This document shows, in pieces, positions 17,835 to 26,675 of a stretch of DNA of 64,000 nt. The notes beneath the pieces were generated by a model, which was not told where the DNA came from, made no database searches, and was given only the letters and a program-made list of their open reading frames with translations. Both the position numbers and the translations under genes were made by a program. Source of the stretch: Paludibaculum fermentans (GTDB taxonomy: Bacteria > Acidobacteriota > Terriglobia > Bryobacterales > Bryobacteraceae); the NCBI RefSeq assembly GCF_015277775.1, contig NZ_CP063849.1, positions 7,021,501-7,085,500 on the forward strand, written 5' to 3'. The stretch's first letter is position 1, and each line of letters starts with the position of its first letter.

Positions 17835-18488
17835 ATGGGCGCGCTTACCTACGAAAAAGAGATCACCGGTCTTCTGGTGATCGACCCGTATAACGATTTC
17901 ATCTCAGAGGGCGGCAAGATATGGGACCGCCTCAAAGGGGTTGCGGAAGCCAACCAGTGCGTACCTCACATGAAGGAGGTGCTGGAGGCGGCACGCGAGG
18001 CGGGCGTTCGCGTGTTCTACGCCATGCATCACCGCTACCGGCCCGGCGATTACGAGAGCTGGAAGTACATCGCACCCATCCAGAGGGCGGCGTGGTCCCG
18101 TAAATCCTTCGAGTATGGGACGTGGGGCGGCCAGTTTCGCCAGGGGTTCGAGCCACAGCCCGGCGATATCGTGGCTTCGGAGCATTGGTGTTCGAGCGGC
18201 TTCGCCAACACGGACCTGGATCTGCAGCTCAAGAAACACGGAATACACAAGCTGATCGTCATCGGGCTGATTGCGCATACCTGTGTGGAGGCGACGGTCC
18301 GCTTTGCCGCCGAGCTTGGTTACGAAGTCACGATGGTGAAAGACGCCACGGCGGACTACTCCGATCGCGAGATGGAGGCCGCTCTCGAAATCAACATCCC
18401 CAACTACGCCAGTGCCGTGGTGACGACGCAGGAGATTGTGGCGCTGATTGGTGCCCCGGCGAGCGTGGCGGCCGCCACCAAAGCGTGA
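17835..18488 (+). CDS. Isochorismatase-family cysteine hydrolase
   Basis: 217 residues, ATG at 17835 with GGAGG immediately upstream. Catalytic Asp17 is in LLVIDPYNDF and the nucleophile C150 is in IGLIAHTCVEATVRFAAELG. The usual catalytic lysine segment (K-x-x-x-S-A-F) reads SEHWCSSGFANTDL here, so the canonical Asp-Lys-Cys triad is altered at Lys. The family hydrolyses isochorismate, nicotinamide, N-carbamoyl compounds and others, and the substrate cannot be chosen. Neighbours (SRPBCC, epoxide hydrolase, crotonase, OsmC) suggest catabolism or detoxification. Confidence 0.9.
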   Translation: MGALTYEKEITGLLVIDPYNDFISEGGKIWDRLKGVAEANQCVPHMKEVLEAAREAGVRVFYAMHHRYRPGDYESWKYIAPIQRAAWSRKSFEYGTWGGQFRQGFEPQPGDIVASEHWCSSGFANTDLDLQLKKHGIHKLIVIGLIAHTCVEATVRFAAELGYEVTMVKDATADYSDREMEAALEINIPNYASAVVTTQEIVALIGAPASVAAATKA

Positions 18489-18635
18489 TTCCCGAGACTG
18501 CGAGGCCCGCCCTGGAAAGATCGTTCCGTTAGTTCTTCAAGCCAGGCTGGTCTGTACCACCTGGAAGCATCTCGTGTGCTCCTGGGCAGCCAGAGGCGCG
18601 TCCCGAAACCATTTTTAGAGAAGGCTATCCAGCAA

Positions 18636-19964
18636 ATGACATTTTCCAAAGCACCATTTCGAAGTGGCCGACGCCTTTCGGGCGCAGCGACCATGACCAT
18701 GCTGATTCTCGCGGGCCCGCTCTGCTCCCAGACCAGCAAGGCCGTGAACCACTATGTTGAGCCCGCAAGCGGGGCAGCCCGGAGCGGCGAGAGCGGGATT
18801 CGCCCATTCCGGGTGCATGTTCCCGAAAAGGCGATTGCCGACCTGCGGCGGCGCCTGGCCGCAACAAACTGGCCGGAAGAGGAAACCGTCTCCGATCGCT
18901 CACAGGGCGTGCAACTGGCAACGATGAAGAACCTGGTGCGCTATTGGCAGAGCGGGTACGACTGGCGAAAGATCGAGGCGAAGCTGAATGCGCTGCCTCA
19001 GTTCACCACCAACATCGATGGACTGGACATTCATTTTATTCATGTCCGGTCGAAGCACCCGAATGCATTGCCGATCATCATCACGCACGGCTGGCCGGGG
19101 TCAGTGATTGAGCAGATGAAGATCATTGGACCATTGACGGACCCAACGGCGCATGGCGGTACCGCCGAGGACGCTTTTGATGTCGTGATTCCGTCGCTGC
19201 CCGGTCATGGATTTTCCGGCAAGCCGACGGAGACCGGCTGGGATCCCATTCGAATTGCGCGTGCCTGGACGGTGTTGATGAAGCGCCTGGGCTACACGCG
19301 CTTTGTGGCACAGGGTGGGGATTGGGGGAATGCCGTTACCGAGCAGATGGCACTGCAGGCTCCGCCGGAGTTGATCGGCATTCACACCAACATGCCCGCG
19401 ACCGTGCCCGCCGATGTTGCGGCTGCCTTGCAGTATGGCCAGCCGGCGCCAGACGGCCTGAGCGCGGAAGAGAAGGGCGCGTGGGACCAACTGGACTCGT
19501 TCTATAAGCACGGATTGGGCTATGCACTGGAGATGGCCAATCGCCCGCAGACGTTGTACGGGCTCGCCGATTCGCCGGCCGGCCTGGCCGCCTGGATGCT
19601 CGACCACGACGCCCGCAGCATGGAGCTGATCAGCCGGGTTTTCGCTGGCGAGCCGGAAGGATTGACGCGCGAGGACATTCTCGACAACATTTCGCTCTAC
19701 TGGTTCACCAACACCGCGGTGTCTTCCGCGAGGCTCTACTGGGAGAGCAAGCTGGCCTTCTTCGCTCCGAAGGGCGTGCGGGTTCCCACGGCAGTGAGTG
19801 TCTTCCCGGATGAGATCTACGCCGCTCCGAAGAGCTGGACCGAGAGGGCATACCCCAACCTGATCCACTTCAACCGGCTTCCGAAGGGCGGCCACTTTGC
19901 GGCGTGGGAACAGCCGGGGCTGCTCACTTCAGAGCTCCGCACGGCATTTCGTTCGCTGCGTTAG
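18636..19964 (+). CDS. Secreted epoxide hydrolase with EHN domain
   Basis: 442 residues. The start at 18636 gives a signal peptide ([17 protein letters not shown] around residues 20-36). Residues 60-170 are the epoxide hydrolase N-terminal domain ([39 protein letters not shown]). The alpha/beta hydrolase core has the oxyanion motif HGWPGS (residues 151-156) and nucleophile D229 in QGGDWGNAV, with the final His in [13 protein letters not shown]. The family opens epoxides to diols through an alkyl-enzyme ester. An export signal is unusual for the family but seen in soil Acidobacteria. The next gene starts 68 bases downstream. Confidence 0.9.
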   Translation: MTFSKAPFRSGRRLSGAATMTMLILAGPLCSQTSKAVNHYVEPASGAARSGESGIRPFRVHVPEKAIADLRRRLAATNWPEEETVSDRSQGVQLATMKNLVRYWQSGYDWRKIEAKLNALPQFTTNIDGLDIHFIHVRSKHPNALPIIITHGWPGSVIEQMKIIGPLTDPTAHGGTAEDAFDVVIPSLPGHGFSGKPTETGWDPIRIARAWTVLMKRLGYTRFVAQGGDWGNAVTEQMALQAPPELIGIHTNMPATVPADVAAALQYGQPAPDGLSAEEKGAWDQLDSFYKHGLGYALEMANRPQTLYGLADSPAGLAAWMLDHDARSMELISRVFAGEPEGLTREDILDNISLYWFTNTAVSSARLYWESKLAFFAPKGVRVPTAVSVFPDEIYAAPKSWTERAYPNLIHFNRLPKGGHFAAWEQPGLLTSELRTAFRSLR

Positions 19965-20032
19965 CAGCCCGCGGCACAGGACGGCGTCGCATCGCTGCTG
20001 TTCCCATCACTCGTCACGAAGGAGAGTTCGAT

Positions 20033-20845
20033 ATGAATTTCGAAAAACTGAATGTCACGCGGGAAGGCGGAGTGTTGTTTGCAGAGATTGCCGCTCCGCC
20101 CATGAATCTTCTGGGGCCGGAACTGGTCGGTGACCTGGTTGCGCTGATCCAGCAAGCCGAGGCAGACGAAGCGATCCAGGTGCTGGTATTCAAGAGCGCG
20201 GATCCGGACTACTTCATCTCGCACGTTGACGTGACGCGGATCAATGAATACCGCGAACAGGTGATGAAGATGGAGGGCGCCACTTCGCTGGCGCTGCTGT
20301 TCCGCCGTATCAGCACGAGCCGCCTGGTGACCATCGCCCAGATCGAAGGCCGGGTACGCGCCGTCGGCAGTGAGTTCGTACTGGCGTGCGACATGCGGTT
20401 TGCGGCCCGCGAGTCGGCGATCTTCAGCCAGTTCGAGCCGGCGCTGGGGCTGCTGCCTGGCTCGGGCGGGGCTCAGCACCTGATCCGGCTGATGGGCCGA
20501 AGCCGGGCGATGGAAGTCCTGCTGAGTGCCGACGATTACGACGCCGAACTGGCTGAGAAATACGGCTGGATCAATCGAGCCTTGCCGGCCGCCGAGCTAA
20601 GCGCGTTCGTCGCCAGGCTGGCGCATCGAATCGCCCGGTTTCCGGCGGCCGGGCATGCCGTCGTGAAAGAGAGAGTCAACGCGGTGGCGCTGGCATCGGC
20701 CGAGGAATTCAACCGGGATGGGGACCTGTTCAGTGAAGGGGTCCGCAAGCGCGAGGCGCAAGGCATCATCCAGGCTGCGATGAAGAACGGCCTGCAGACC
20801 CGCAGTGGGGAACTGGCTTTGACGGCGATCCTGGGACGCGACTGA
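20033..20845 (+). CDS. Enoyl-CoA hydratase/isomerase family protein
   Basis: 270 residues. The ATG at 20033 has GGAGAG about 7 bases upstream, so the longer frame is rejected. The crotonase fold is clear: LFAEIAAPPMNLLGPELVGD, the CoA/oxyanion segment QIEGRVRAVGSEFVLACDMR, and FSQFEPALGLLPGSGGAQHL with the conserved acidic residue in QFEPALG. The second catalytic Glu position reads G-L-L-P-G, so hydratase activity is not assured; isomerase or other crotonase chemistry is possible. It belongs to the enzyme run between the epoxide hydrolase and the OsmC gene. Confidence 0.88.
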   Translation: MNFEKLNVTREGGVLFAEIAAPPMNLLGPELVGDLVALIQQAEADEAIQVLVFKSADPDYFISHVDVTRINEYREQVMKMEGATSLALLFRRISTSRLVTIAQIEGRVRAVGSEFVLACDMRFAARESAIFSQFEPALGLLPGSGGAQHLIRLMGRSRAMEVLLSADDYDAELAEKYGWINRALPAAELSAFVARLAHRIARFPAAGHAVVKERVNAVALASAEEFNRDGDLFSEGVRKREAQGIIQAAMKNGLQTRSGELALTAILGRD

Positions 20846-20879
20846 CAGACCGCAGATTTCACAAGAGGGAGTTCATCCA

Positions 20880-21338
20880 ATGACAAAGCTGGACAAGGTT
20901 CTCTATACGGCCAGGGCGCATACGACAGGTGGTCGAGACGGAGGCACCTCACGCACCGATGACGGCCGCCTGAGTGTTGCGTTCTCCACGCCGGGAGGGC
21001 CCGGGGGCGGCACGAATCCGGAACAATTGTTCGCCGCCGGCTGGTCTTCCTGTTTTCTCTCGGGACTCAAGCTGCTGGCCGGCAAGCGGAAGATTGTGCT
21101 TCCGGAGGATCTCGCCGTTGACGCGGAGGTGGACCTGGGCCTGGTGCATGGCGCGTTTCGCCTCGCGGCGCGCCTGAAGGTCACTCTGCCGGGCGTCGAT
21201 CGCCAGGTGGCGGAGGAACTGGTGGAGGCCGGGCACCAGGTGTGTCCGTACTCCCTGGCAACTCACGGCAACATCGATGTCGTGACAACGGTCGTGACTG
21301 AAGCCGCCATGGCAGCGGCCACGGCGGAGAGCCGGTAG
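20880..21338 (+). CDS. OsmC/Ohr-family peroxide-resistance protein
   Basis: 152 residues, ATG at 20880 after an AGAGGGAG ribosome site. The protein begins like Ohr (LDKVLYTARAHTTGGRDG). Both redox cysteines are present, in AAGWSSCFLSGL and in GHQVCPYSLATHGN. Ohr proteins reduce organic hydroperoxides using lipoylated partners. No MarR-type OhrR regulator gene is adjacent. Together with the next gene it gives this cluster a thiol-redox component. Confidence 0.92.
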   Translation: MTKLDKVLYTARAHTTGGRDGGTSRTDDGRLSVAFSTPGGPGGGTNPEQLFAAGWSSCFLSGLKLLAGKRKIVLPEDLAVDAEVDLGLVHGAFRLAARLKVTLPGVDRQVAEELVEAGHQVCPYSLATHGNIDVVTTVVTEAAMAAATAESR

Positions 21339-21358
21339 ACCCGCCCGGAACCGCCGCC

Positions 21359-22396
21359 ATGGGACGCCGAAGCTTCGTTTGGGTTCCGGCCGCGATTGCC
21401 GCGACCGGACTGTTCATGGCCGCCTCCGATACACGGGATGAGGGACGCATGCCGAACCTGGACGTGGTTCCGGGCTGGTTGAACTCCGCACCGCTGAACA
21501 GCAAAGCGCTGCGCGGCAAGGTGGTGCTGGTCAATTTCTGGACCTACTCCTGCATCAATAGTTTGCGGGAACTGCCTTACATGAAGGCCTGGGCGGAGAA
21601 GTATGGAGACAAAGGACTGGTGGTGGTGGGCGTCCATACCCCTGAGTTCGGCTTCGAGAAGGAGCAGCCGAATGTCCGGACAGCCGTTTCGGCCTTGAAG
21701 ATCGCCTACCCTATTGCGGTCGACAGCGATCATGCCATTTGGAACAGCTTTCGCAATGAATACTGGCCGGCGGACTACATCATCGACGGGAAAGGGCGAA
21801 TCCGCTATCACCACTTCGGCGAGGGCGAGTATGAGCGGGCCGAGCGCGTGATTCAAACGCTGCTACGGGAGAACGGTGCGACGGGTTTGGATGAGAGTCT
21901 AGTTCAGATCTCGGCGACGGGACCGGAGGCTCCTCCGAGCCGGGCAATCGGATCGCCGGAGACGTATGTGGGCTATGCCCGTGCGGAGAACTTCGTCTCC
22001 CCGGAACGGCTGGCGCGCGATGGCCGCAGGATCTACAGCCTGCCGGCGCATCTGGACCTTAACAAGTGGGGCTTCAGCGGGGCCTGGAATGCGGGTCCGG
22101 AGCGGTCGACTCTCGAGGTGGCGCCCGGCAAGATTGTGTTCCGATTCCACGGCCGGGATCTCCACATGGTTCTGGGTCCGTCCAAAGACGGGGCGCCGGT
22201 TCGTTTCAGGGTGAGGTTGAATGGCGTGCCGCCGGGCGAGCATCACGGGTCCGATTCCGCCGCTGATGGCTCTGGTGTGATTCGAGAGCCACGGATGTAC
22301 CAGTTGATCCGGCAGACGGGGCCGATCGAGGACGCGGTGTTCGTGATTGAGTTCCTGGATCGAGGGGCGGCTGCGTACTCGTTCACGTTTGGTTAG
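21359..22396 (+). CDS. Thioredoxin-like protein of DipZ C-terminal type, single cysteine
   Basis: 345 residues with an N-terminal hydrophobic stretch (SFVWVPAAIAATGLFMAAS) that is a signal or anchor. Residues 45-180 are a thioredoxin/AhpC-type domain (LRGKVVLVNFWTYSCINS, VVVGVHTPEFGFEKEQ, WPADYIIDGKGRIRYHHFGE). Residues 200-345 match the beta-rich C-terminal domain of DipZ-like proteins (ETYVGYARAENFVSPE). The redox motif reads C-I-N-S, lacking the resolving cysteine of CxxC, so oxidoreductase action would need a monothiol mechanism or another partner. It starts 20 bases after the OsmC gene. Confidence 0.88.
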   Translation: MGRRSFVWVPAAIAATGLFMAASDTRDEGRMPNLDVVPGWLNSAPLNSKALRGKVVLVNFWTYSCINSLRELPYMKAWAEKYGDKGLVVVGVHTPEFGFEKEQPNVRTAVSALKIAYPIAVDSDHAIWNSFRNEYWPADYIIDGKGRIRYHHFGEGEYERAERVIQTLLRENGATGLDESLVQISATGPEAPPSRAIGSPETYVGYARAENFVSPERLARDGRRIYSLPAHLDLNKWGFSGAWNAGPERSTLEVAPGKIVFRFHGRDLHMVLGPSKDGAPVRFRVRLNGVPPGEHHGSDSAADGSGVIREPRMYQLIRQTGPIEDAVFVIEFLDRGAAAYSFTFG

Positions 22397-22492
22397 CGGA
22401 GAATGCTGCTGGATTTCGGAGGGCAGTGATTTACCGTGGCGATCGGCTAACGGGCCGTGGCAGGGCAAGCGAACTAACAAAGGAAAATGTCG

Positions 22493-23503
22493 ATGACACA
22501 CGAAGAAAAAATGACTCCTTCGCGCCGGCGGTTTCTCGCCGAGACAGGATTGTCGGTGGGAGGGGCGCTGCTGGCCGTGGAGCCACTGCGGGCCGCCAGT
22601 TCCCCTGGAGAGATCAAGACCGTCGATGCCGGGGTTCTGAACGTGGCGTATGCGGAAGCCGGGCCTGCGAAGGGACCCGCGGTGATCCTGCTCCACGGGT
22701 GGCCTTACGATATCTACAGTTTTGCGGAGGTGTCCCCGCTGCTGGCAGCGGTCGGCTACCGAGTGATCACGCCGTACCTGCGCGGTTATGGGGCGACGCG
22801 CTTTCTGTCGTCCGAGACCCCTCGCAATGGGCAGCAGGCCGCGTTGGCTGCCGACACGATCGCCCTGATGGATGTGCTCGGCATCGAGTCGGCGATTCTG
22901 GGGGGCTTTGATTGGGGCGCGCGAACGGCGGACATCGTGGCGGCGTTGTGGCCGGAGCGTACGAAGGCTCTTGTGTCGGTGAGCGGGTATCTGATCGGCA
23001 GCCAGAGCGGCAACCGGCCTCCGCTGCCTCCGCAGGCTGAGCTCTCCTGGTGGTATCAGTTTTACTTTGCTACCGAGCGGGGCCAGGCCGGGTATGAGAA
23101 ATACCGGAAGGAGTTCTCGAGACTCATCTGGCAGACCGCCTCGCCAAAGTGGAAATTCGACGATGCTACGTTCGATCGCAGCGCCGCGGCCTTCGACAAT
23201 CCGGACCATGTGGCGATCGTGATTCACAACTACCGGTGGCGGCTGGGCCTGGCGGAAGGAGAGCCGAAGTTCGATGGGTTGGAGAAGCGGCTTGCCGAGG
23301 GTCCGGGCATTCCGGTGCCGAGCATTACCCTGGAAGGCGATGCGAATGGTGCGCCGCATCCGGATCCCGCGAGTTATGCGAAGAGGTTCACGGGCTGGTA
23401 CCGGCATCGGGTGGCGAGTGGAGGGATTGGCCACAATCTGCCGCAGGAAGCGCCGGAGGTGTTCGCGAAGGCGGTGCTGGATTTGGGGGCGCAGAAGAAT
23501 TGA
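22493..23503 (+). CDS. Tat-exported alpha/beta hydrolase, epoxide-hydrolase like
   Basis: 336 residues. The ATG at 22493 is preferred because AAGGA lies 8 bases upstream; ATG at 22487 is in frame. Twin-arginine signal RRRFLAETG near residue 11. The hydrolase core has LLHGWPYD (oxyanion hole) and nucleophile D140 in GGFDWGARTAD, with the general-base His in GGIGHNLPQEAP. The Asp nucleophile fits epoxide hydrolases or haloalkane dehalogenases rather than esterases. It is the second such enzyme in this cluster but is only distantly similar to the first, lacking the EHN domain. Confidence 0.88.
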   Translation: MTHEEKMTPSRRRFLAETGLSVGGALLAVEPLRAASSPGEIKTVDAGVLNVAYAEAGPAKGPAVILLHGWPYDIYSFAEVSPLLAAVGYRVITPYLRGYGATRFLSSETPRNGQQAALAADTIALMDVLGIESAILGGFDWGARTADIVAALWPERTKALVSVSGYLIGSQSGNRPPLPPQAELSWWYQFYFATERGQAGYEKYRKEFSRLIWQTASPKWKFDDATFDRSAAAFDNPDHVAIVIHNYRWRLGLAEGEPKFDGLEKRLAEGPGIPVPSITLEGDANGAPHPDPASYAKRFTGWYRHRVASGGIGHNLPQEAPEVFAKAVLDLGAQKN

Positions 23504-23585
23504 GGTGGGCCGCATGGGGGCTTTGCGATAACACCTTTCAGTTGCTGGGCCGCCGGATGTCCGCAACGAGATAGAATTGCGGGCG

Positions 23586-24170
23586 ATGGCCAATGTGCGG
23601 CTTTTTCTCGCCTTAACCTTACTCGTCCGCGTGGGGCTCCGCGCAGAGCCGCAAGATCAACCGCGAGTCCTTTCGGTCTGCGACGCGCTGAGGAGTGTGG
23701 AGCGGCTGAGCACTCGGATGGTAACGATCCGGGGCTTTGTTGGTTGGAGTCGTCCGCACGGTCTCCAAGTGATCGGGCAGGAGGGCATGGGCTCCGCTGA
23801 GCTGGTTTGCCCTGGCGCGCAGGGCCATAAGCGGTCCTGGATCCCTGCCATGCAGCTCACAACCCCCGAGGACCTGGAGGCTGACGAAGGATCGGTTTCT
23901 TTTCGCGAAAAAGCACCAACATTGTCGGATCTTGGCAGTGTTCTGTGCGAAGAGTTCATTCGTACCGGAACGAGCGGAGCGATTGTCATACTGACCGGCG
24001 AACTCAAGACTCGCAAGGGCATTCGGATTGAACGGCGCGGCGACGATATTATTGGAAACGGCTTCGGACAGGGCGGTGCATTTTCAGCACTGCTGGTTGT
24101 GCGTACCGTGGTCGCGGTGGAAGACGTGCGGACGCATGCTCCGCGCAGCCTTGAGCGGAAAGGGCCGTAG
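23586..24170 (+). CDS. Secreted protein of unknown function
   Basis: 194 residues with signal peptide (MANVRLFLALTLLVRVGLRA). The mature part starts VLSVCDALRSVERLSTRMVT IRG and later holds GWSRPHGLQVIGQE, a nucleic-acid-binding-like OB arrangement common in acidobacterial secreted unknown proteins. Two Cys (LVCPGAQG, SVLCEEF) may pair. TAGAAT ends 8 bases before the ATG, consistent with a transcript that begins almost at the start codon. The function is unknown. Confidence 0.65.
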   Translation: MANVRLFLALTLLVRVGLRAEPQDQPRVLSVCDALRSVERLSTRMVTIRGFVGWSRPHGLQVIGQEGMGSAELVCPGAQGHKRSWIPAMQLTTPEDLEADEGSVSFREKAPTLSDLGSVLCEEFIRTGTSGAIVILTGELKTRKGIRIERRGDDIIGNGFGQGGAFSALLVVRTVVAVEDVRTHAPRSLERKGP

Positions 24171-24647
24171 TCCAGACCGCGGTCGCGAGGGTGGTCGTTG
24201 AGGGCAAATCACTTCAACAACGAAGAGGCATATCGCACTTCTGCCGGGTAGAATTGGGGAGCGCCACGCCGTCGCGTTCGATGGCAGACTGGAAATGGTC
24301 TGTGAAATCGGACTCGATATGGAATCGATGGCCACCCGGTGCGATGCGTTCCCTGACACCACGACAGAAGAAGGCGCACGTGAGAGGCGGAGGAAGGTGA
24401 GAGTTCCTTAGTCCCGACACTCCGATGCTTGGCGGATGAATGGTGATCAGTGGCGAACGAGCGATGCAGCGGACCGGAATGTGGCTCCTGTTGAGTGACT
24501 GGTCTTGCTCGAATTCGAGATGTGGCTGTCCCGAGGACTCGGTGAGTAGGGGCTGGCGCGGCATTGCCCAGCATGCTTTCGGTTTCGACTGAGGCAGTGG
24601 GCCCGCCGGGCCTGGCGATGATAAGCTCTGAAACACCGAGAGCAACT
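24171..24647. other. 480-base stretch without a convincing gene
   Basis: Open frames of 70-180 codons on both strands overlap each other and show no ribosome site. One minus-strand frame contains APGGHRFHIESDFTDHFQ, which looks slightly protein-like and could be a relic, but I do not recognise it. The 3' end carries the leader of the glycosidase gene. Confidence 0.45.
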
Positions 24648-26150
24648 ATGAAACTGGATCGCAGTATGATTTCCGCGCTGATTTGCCTGGCTGCCAGCTT
24701 GAATGTGGGCCTGGCCCAGAATCGCGAGCCGGCGCAGATCGAGAGCTGGATCACAAGCCGGGACCGGTCTGCCTTGTTTGCGAAGCAGGCGAGCCCGGCG
24801 GCGTTCCAGGCGAATGCTCACGCCCGCGGGCCGGTGATTGTCGTGGATCCGGGCCAGCAGATGCAGTCTGTCGACGGCTTCGGGTTTGCGCTGACAGGTG
24901 GAAGCGCGGAACTGCTGTCAAAGATGAGTCCCCAGGCTCGGGCCGACGTGCTGCGGCGGACGTTTGCCACGGATGGCGATCACATCGGGGTCAGCTACCT
25001 GCGGCTCACGATCGGCGCGTCGGACCTGAACAGCTTCGTATTCTCCTATGACGACCTGGCGCCCGGCGAGACGGATTTTGAGCTGAAGAAGTTCGACCTG
25101 GGGCAGGACCGGAAGGACGTGATCCCGGTATTGAAGGAGATCCTGGCTATCGCTCCTGGGATCAAGATTCTGGGCTCGCCGTGGTCGGCGCCTGCCTGGA
25201 TGAAGACGAACAACAACGTCCGCGGGGGCGCTCTGGCGGAGCGGTGCTACGCGGTCTATGCGCAGTATCTCGTGCGGTATGTGGAGGAGATGCGGAAGGA
25301 GGGGATCGCGATCGATGCGATCACCATCCAGAATGAGCCGCTGAATTCCAAGAACACGCCCAGCATGCAGTGGCAGGTCAGCCAGCAACTGGTGTTCCTT
25401 CGGGATCATCTCTATCCGGCGTTCACCAAGGCGGGCTTGAAGACGAAGGTGATCCTGTTCGATCACAATTGCGATCGTCCCGACTATCCGCTGGCGCTGT
25501 TGAGCGATCCGGTGATTTCGCGCTTCGCCGATGGCTCGGGGTTCCACCACTACGGTGGAGACCTGGCGGCGATGAGCCTGATGCACCTGGCACGGCCCGA
25601 CAAGAACGTCTATTTCACCGAGCAGATGATCATCGAAAAACCCGGCAGCCCGACGATCGACATTGCGGCGACCGTCAAGCGGATGCTGATCGACACGACG
25701 CGGAACTGGAGCCGGAATGTGATTTTGTGGAACCTGGCCGCCGATCCGGAGAACAAGCCGCATACGGACAACGGAGGCTGTCCGATGTGCCAGGGCGGGG
25801 TCACCCTGGACAAGGACGCGGTGACGATCAATCTCGCCTACTACACGATTGCCCACGCTTCGAAATTCGTGCGTCCCGGTTCGGTGCGCATCGGATCGAC
25901 CGGCGCGGGAGACAGGGCGGTCGGGCTGACCGAGGATGAGGAGCGTCCGGGGGTGAAGCGAGTCGTGGTGATTGAGAGTGCGCAGGTCCTGCCCAATGTG
26001 GCTTTCCGGACGCCGGATGGAAAGATCGTTCTGGTTGTCGCGAACGATACGCAGTCGGTGAACGGTTTTGCCATCCAGTATCGAGGGGAAGTGGCCAACC
26101 TGCGGCTGAGCCCCGGCGGGGTGGGGACGTATATCTGGGCCGCCGAATGA
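24648..26150 (+). CDS. Glycoside hydrolase family 30 enzyme, secreted
   Basis: 500 residues. The ATG at 24648 gives a signal peptide (MISALICLAASLNVGLAQ). The TIM-barrel signature is clear: QSVDGFGFALTGGSAELLSK at the barrel entry, ILGSPWSAPAWMKTN, acid/base E230 in AITIQNEPLNSKN, and nucleophile E325 in NVYFTEQM. The C-terminal beta-sandwich ends TYIWAAE. GH30 enzymes retain configuration and cut beta-glucosyl or beta-1,6-glucan/xylan type linkages; the subfamily cannot be assigned by eye. It is a stand-alone gene and probably scavenges polysaccharide. Confidence 0.93.
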   Translation: MKLDRSMISALICLAASLNVGLAQNREPAQIESWITSRDRSALFAKQASPAAFQANAHARGPVIVVDPGQQMQSVDGFGFALTGGSAELLSKMSPQARADVLRRTFATDGDHIGVSYLRLTIGASDLNSFVFSYDDLAPGETDFELKKFDLGQDRKDVIPVLKEILAIAPGIKILGSPWSAPAWMKTNNNVRGGALAERCYAVYAQYLVRYVEEMRKEGIAIDAITIQNEPLNSKNTPSMQWQVSQQLVFLRDHLYPAFTKAGLKTKVILFDHNCDRPDYPLALLSDPVISRFADGSGFHHYGGDLAAMSLMHLARPDKNVYFTEQMIIEKPGSPTIDIAATVKRMLIDTTRNWSRNVILWNLAADPENKPHTDNGGCPMCQGGVTLDKDAVTINLAYYTIAHASKFVRPGSVRIGSTGAGDRAVGLTEDEERPGVKRVVVIESAQVLPNVAFRTPDGKIVLVVANDTQSVNGFAIQYRGEVANLRLSPGGVGTYIWAAE

Positions 26151-26179
26151 GGCGGTGATTCCCGTTGTCCGATGCCGCC

Positions 26180-26194
26180 GGGACCGCGGGTCCC
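26180..26194 (+). terminator. Small hairpin after the GH30 gene
   Basis: GGGACC-GCG-GGTCCC, a perfect 6-bp stem 29 bases after the stop, without a T-tract. Weak terminator candidate. Confidence 0.35.
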
Positions 26195-26276
26195 TGTGGG
26201 TCCAAATCGCTTAATATGCGCAGGCCGGTGTAGCCCACTACGGCCGCCGGACAGGCGTCGTCTTCGTATATATGCC

Positions 26277-26306
26277 TTGACAGGTATATGCGGCTCAGGG
26301 TATATC
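26277..26306 (+). promoter_or_regulatory. Consensus promoter of the ArsR operon
   Basis: TTGACA at 26277-26282 is a perfect -35; a -10 box lies 17-18 bases later (GTATAT at 26300-26305 or TATATC at 26301-26306). Transcription should start at about 26312-26314, which is the GTG start codon itself. The flanking TATAT repeats on both sides of the -35 may form an operator for the repressor. Confidence 0.6.
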
Positions 26307-26312
26307 AGGAGA

Positions 26313-26675
26313 GTGGAATCTGTTTTCGAAATCATCGCGGAGCCGAACCGCCGCGCGATCCTGAGCCTGCTGGTCTCGTCGCAACAGTCGGTGGGTGAGA
26401 TCGAGCGTCATCTGGGGATGCCGCAGCCGACCGTGTCTAAGCACTTGCGGGTGCTGCGGGAGGCCGGTTTCGTGGAATCGACGGTGGACGCGCAGCGCCG
26501 TCTGTACCGGCTGAAACCGGAACCGCTGCAGGAGATCGATGCGTGGCTGGCTCCGTTCCGCCGGTTCTGGTCTGTCCACCTGGATGCTCTCGAGCGCCAC
26601 TTGGATCGCATGGAGCAAGCCGCGCCGGCAGCAGTGAAGAAAAAGACTGGGCGAAGCACAAGGAGAGGAAGATGA
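26313..26675 (+). CDS. ArsR-family transcriptional repressor
   Basis: 120 residues. The GTG at 26313 gives VESVFEIIAEPNRRAILSLL, the standard start of these winged-helix regulators; AGGAG is only one base away, and the promoter position suggests a leaderless message. The recognition helix is in EIERHLGMPQPTVSKHLRVL and the wing in RRLYRLKPEPL. The C-terminus is helical and Lys/Arg-rich. No metal-binding cysteine motif is present, so it belongs to the non-metal group usually paired with AHSA1 proteins. It overlaps the next gene by four bases. Confidence 0.9.
   Translation: MESVFEIIAEPNRRAILSLLVSSQQSVGEIERHLGMPQPTVSKHLRVLREAGFVESTVDAQRRLYRLKPEPLQEIDAWLAPFRRFWSVHLDALERHLDRMEQAAPAAVKKKTGRSTRRGR

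Noticed and set aside
24209-24754. Minus-strand 181-codon frame before the GH30 gene
   Set aside because: It overlaps the GH30 start and shows no ribosome site; one fragment looks protein-like but is not enough.
26172-26312. Longer N-terminus for the ArsR regulator
   Set aside because: The added residues are Pro/Arg-rich, cross a consensus promoter, and the family start is at VESVFEII.
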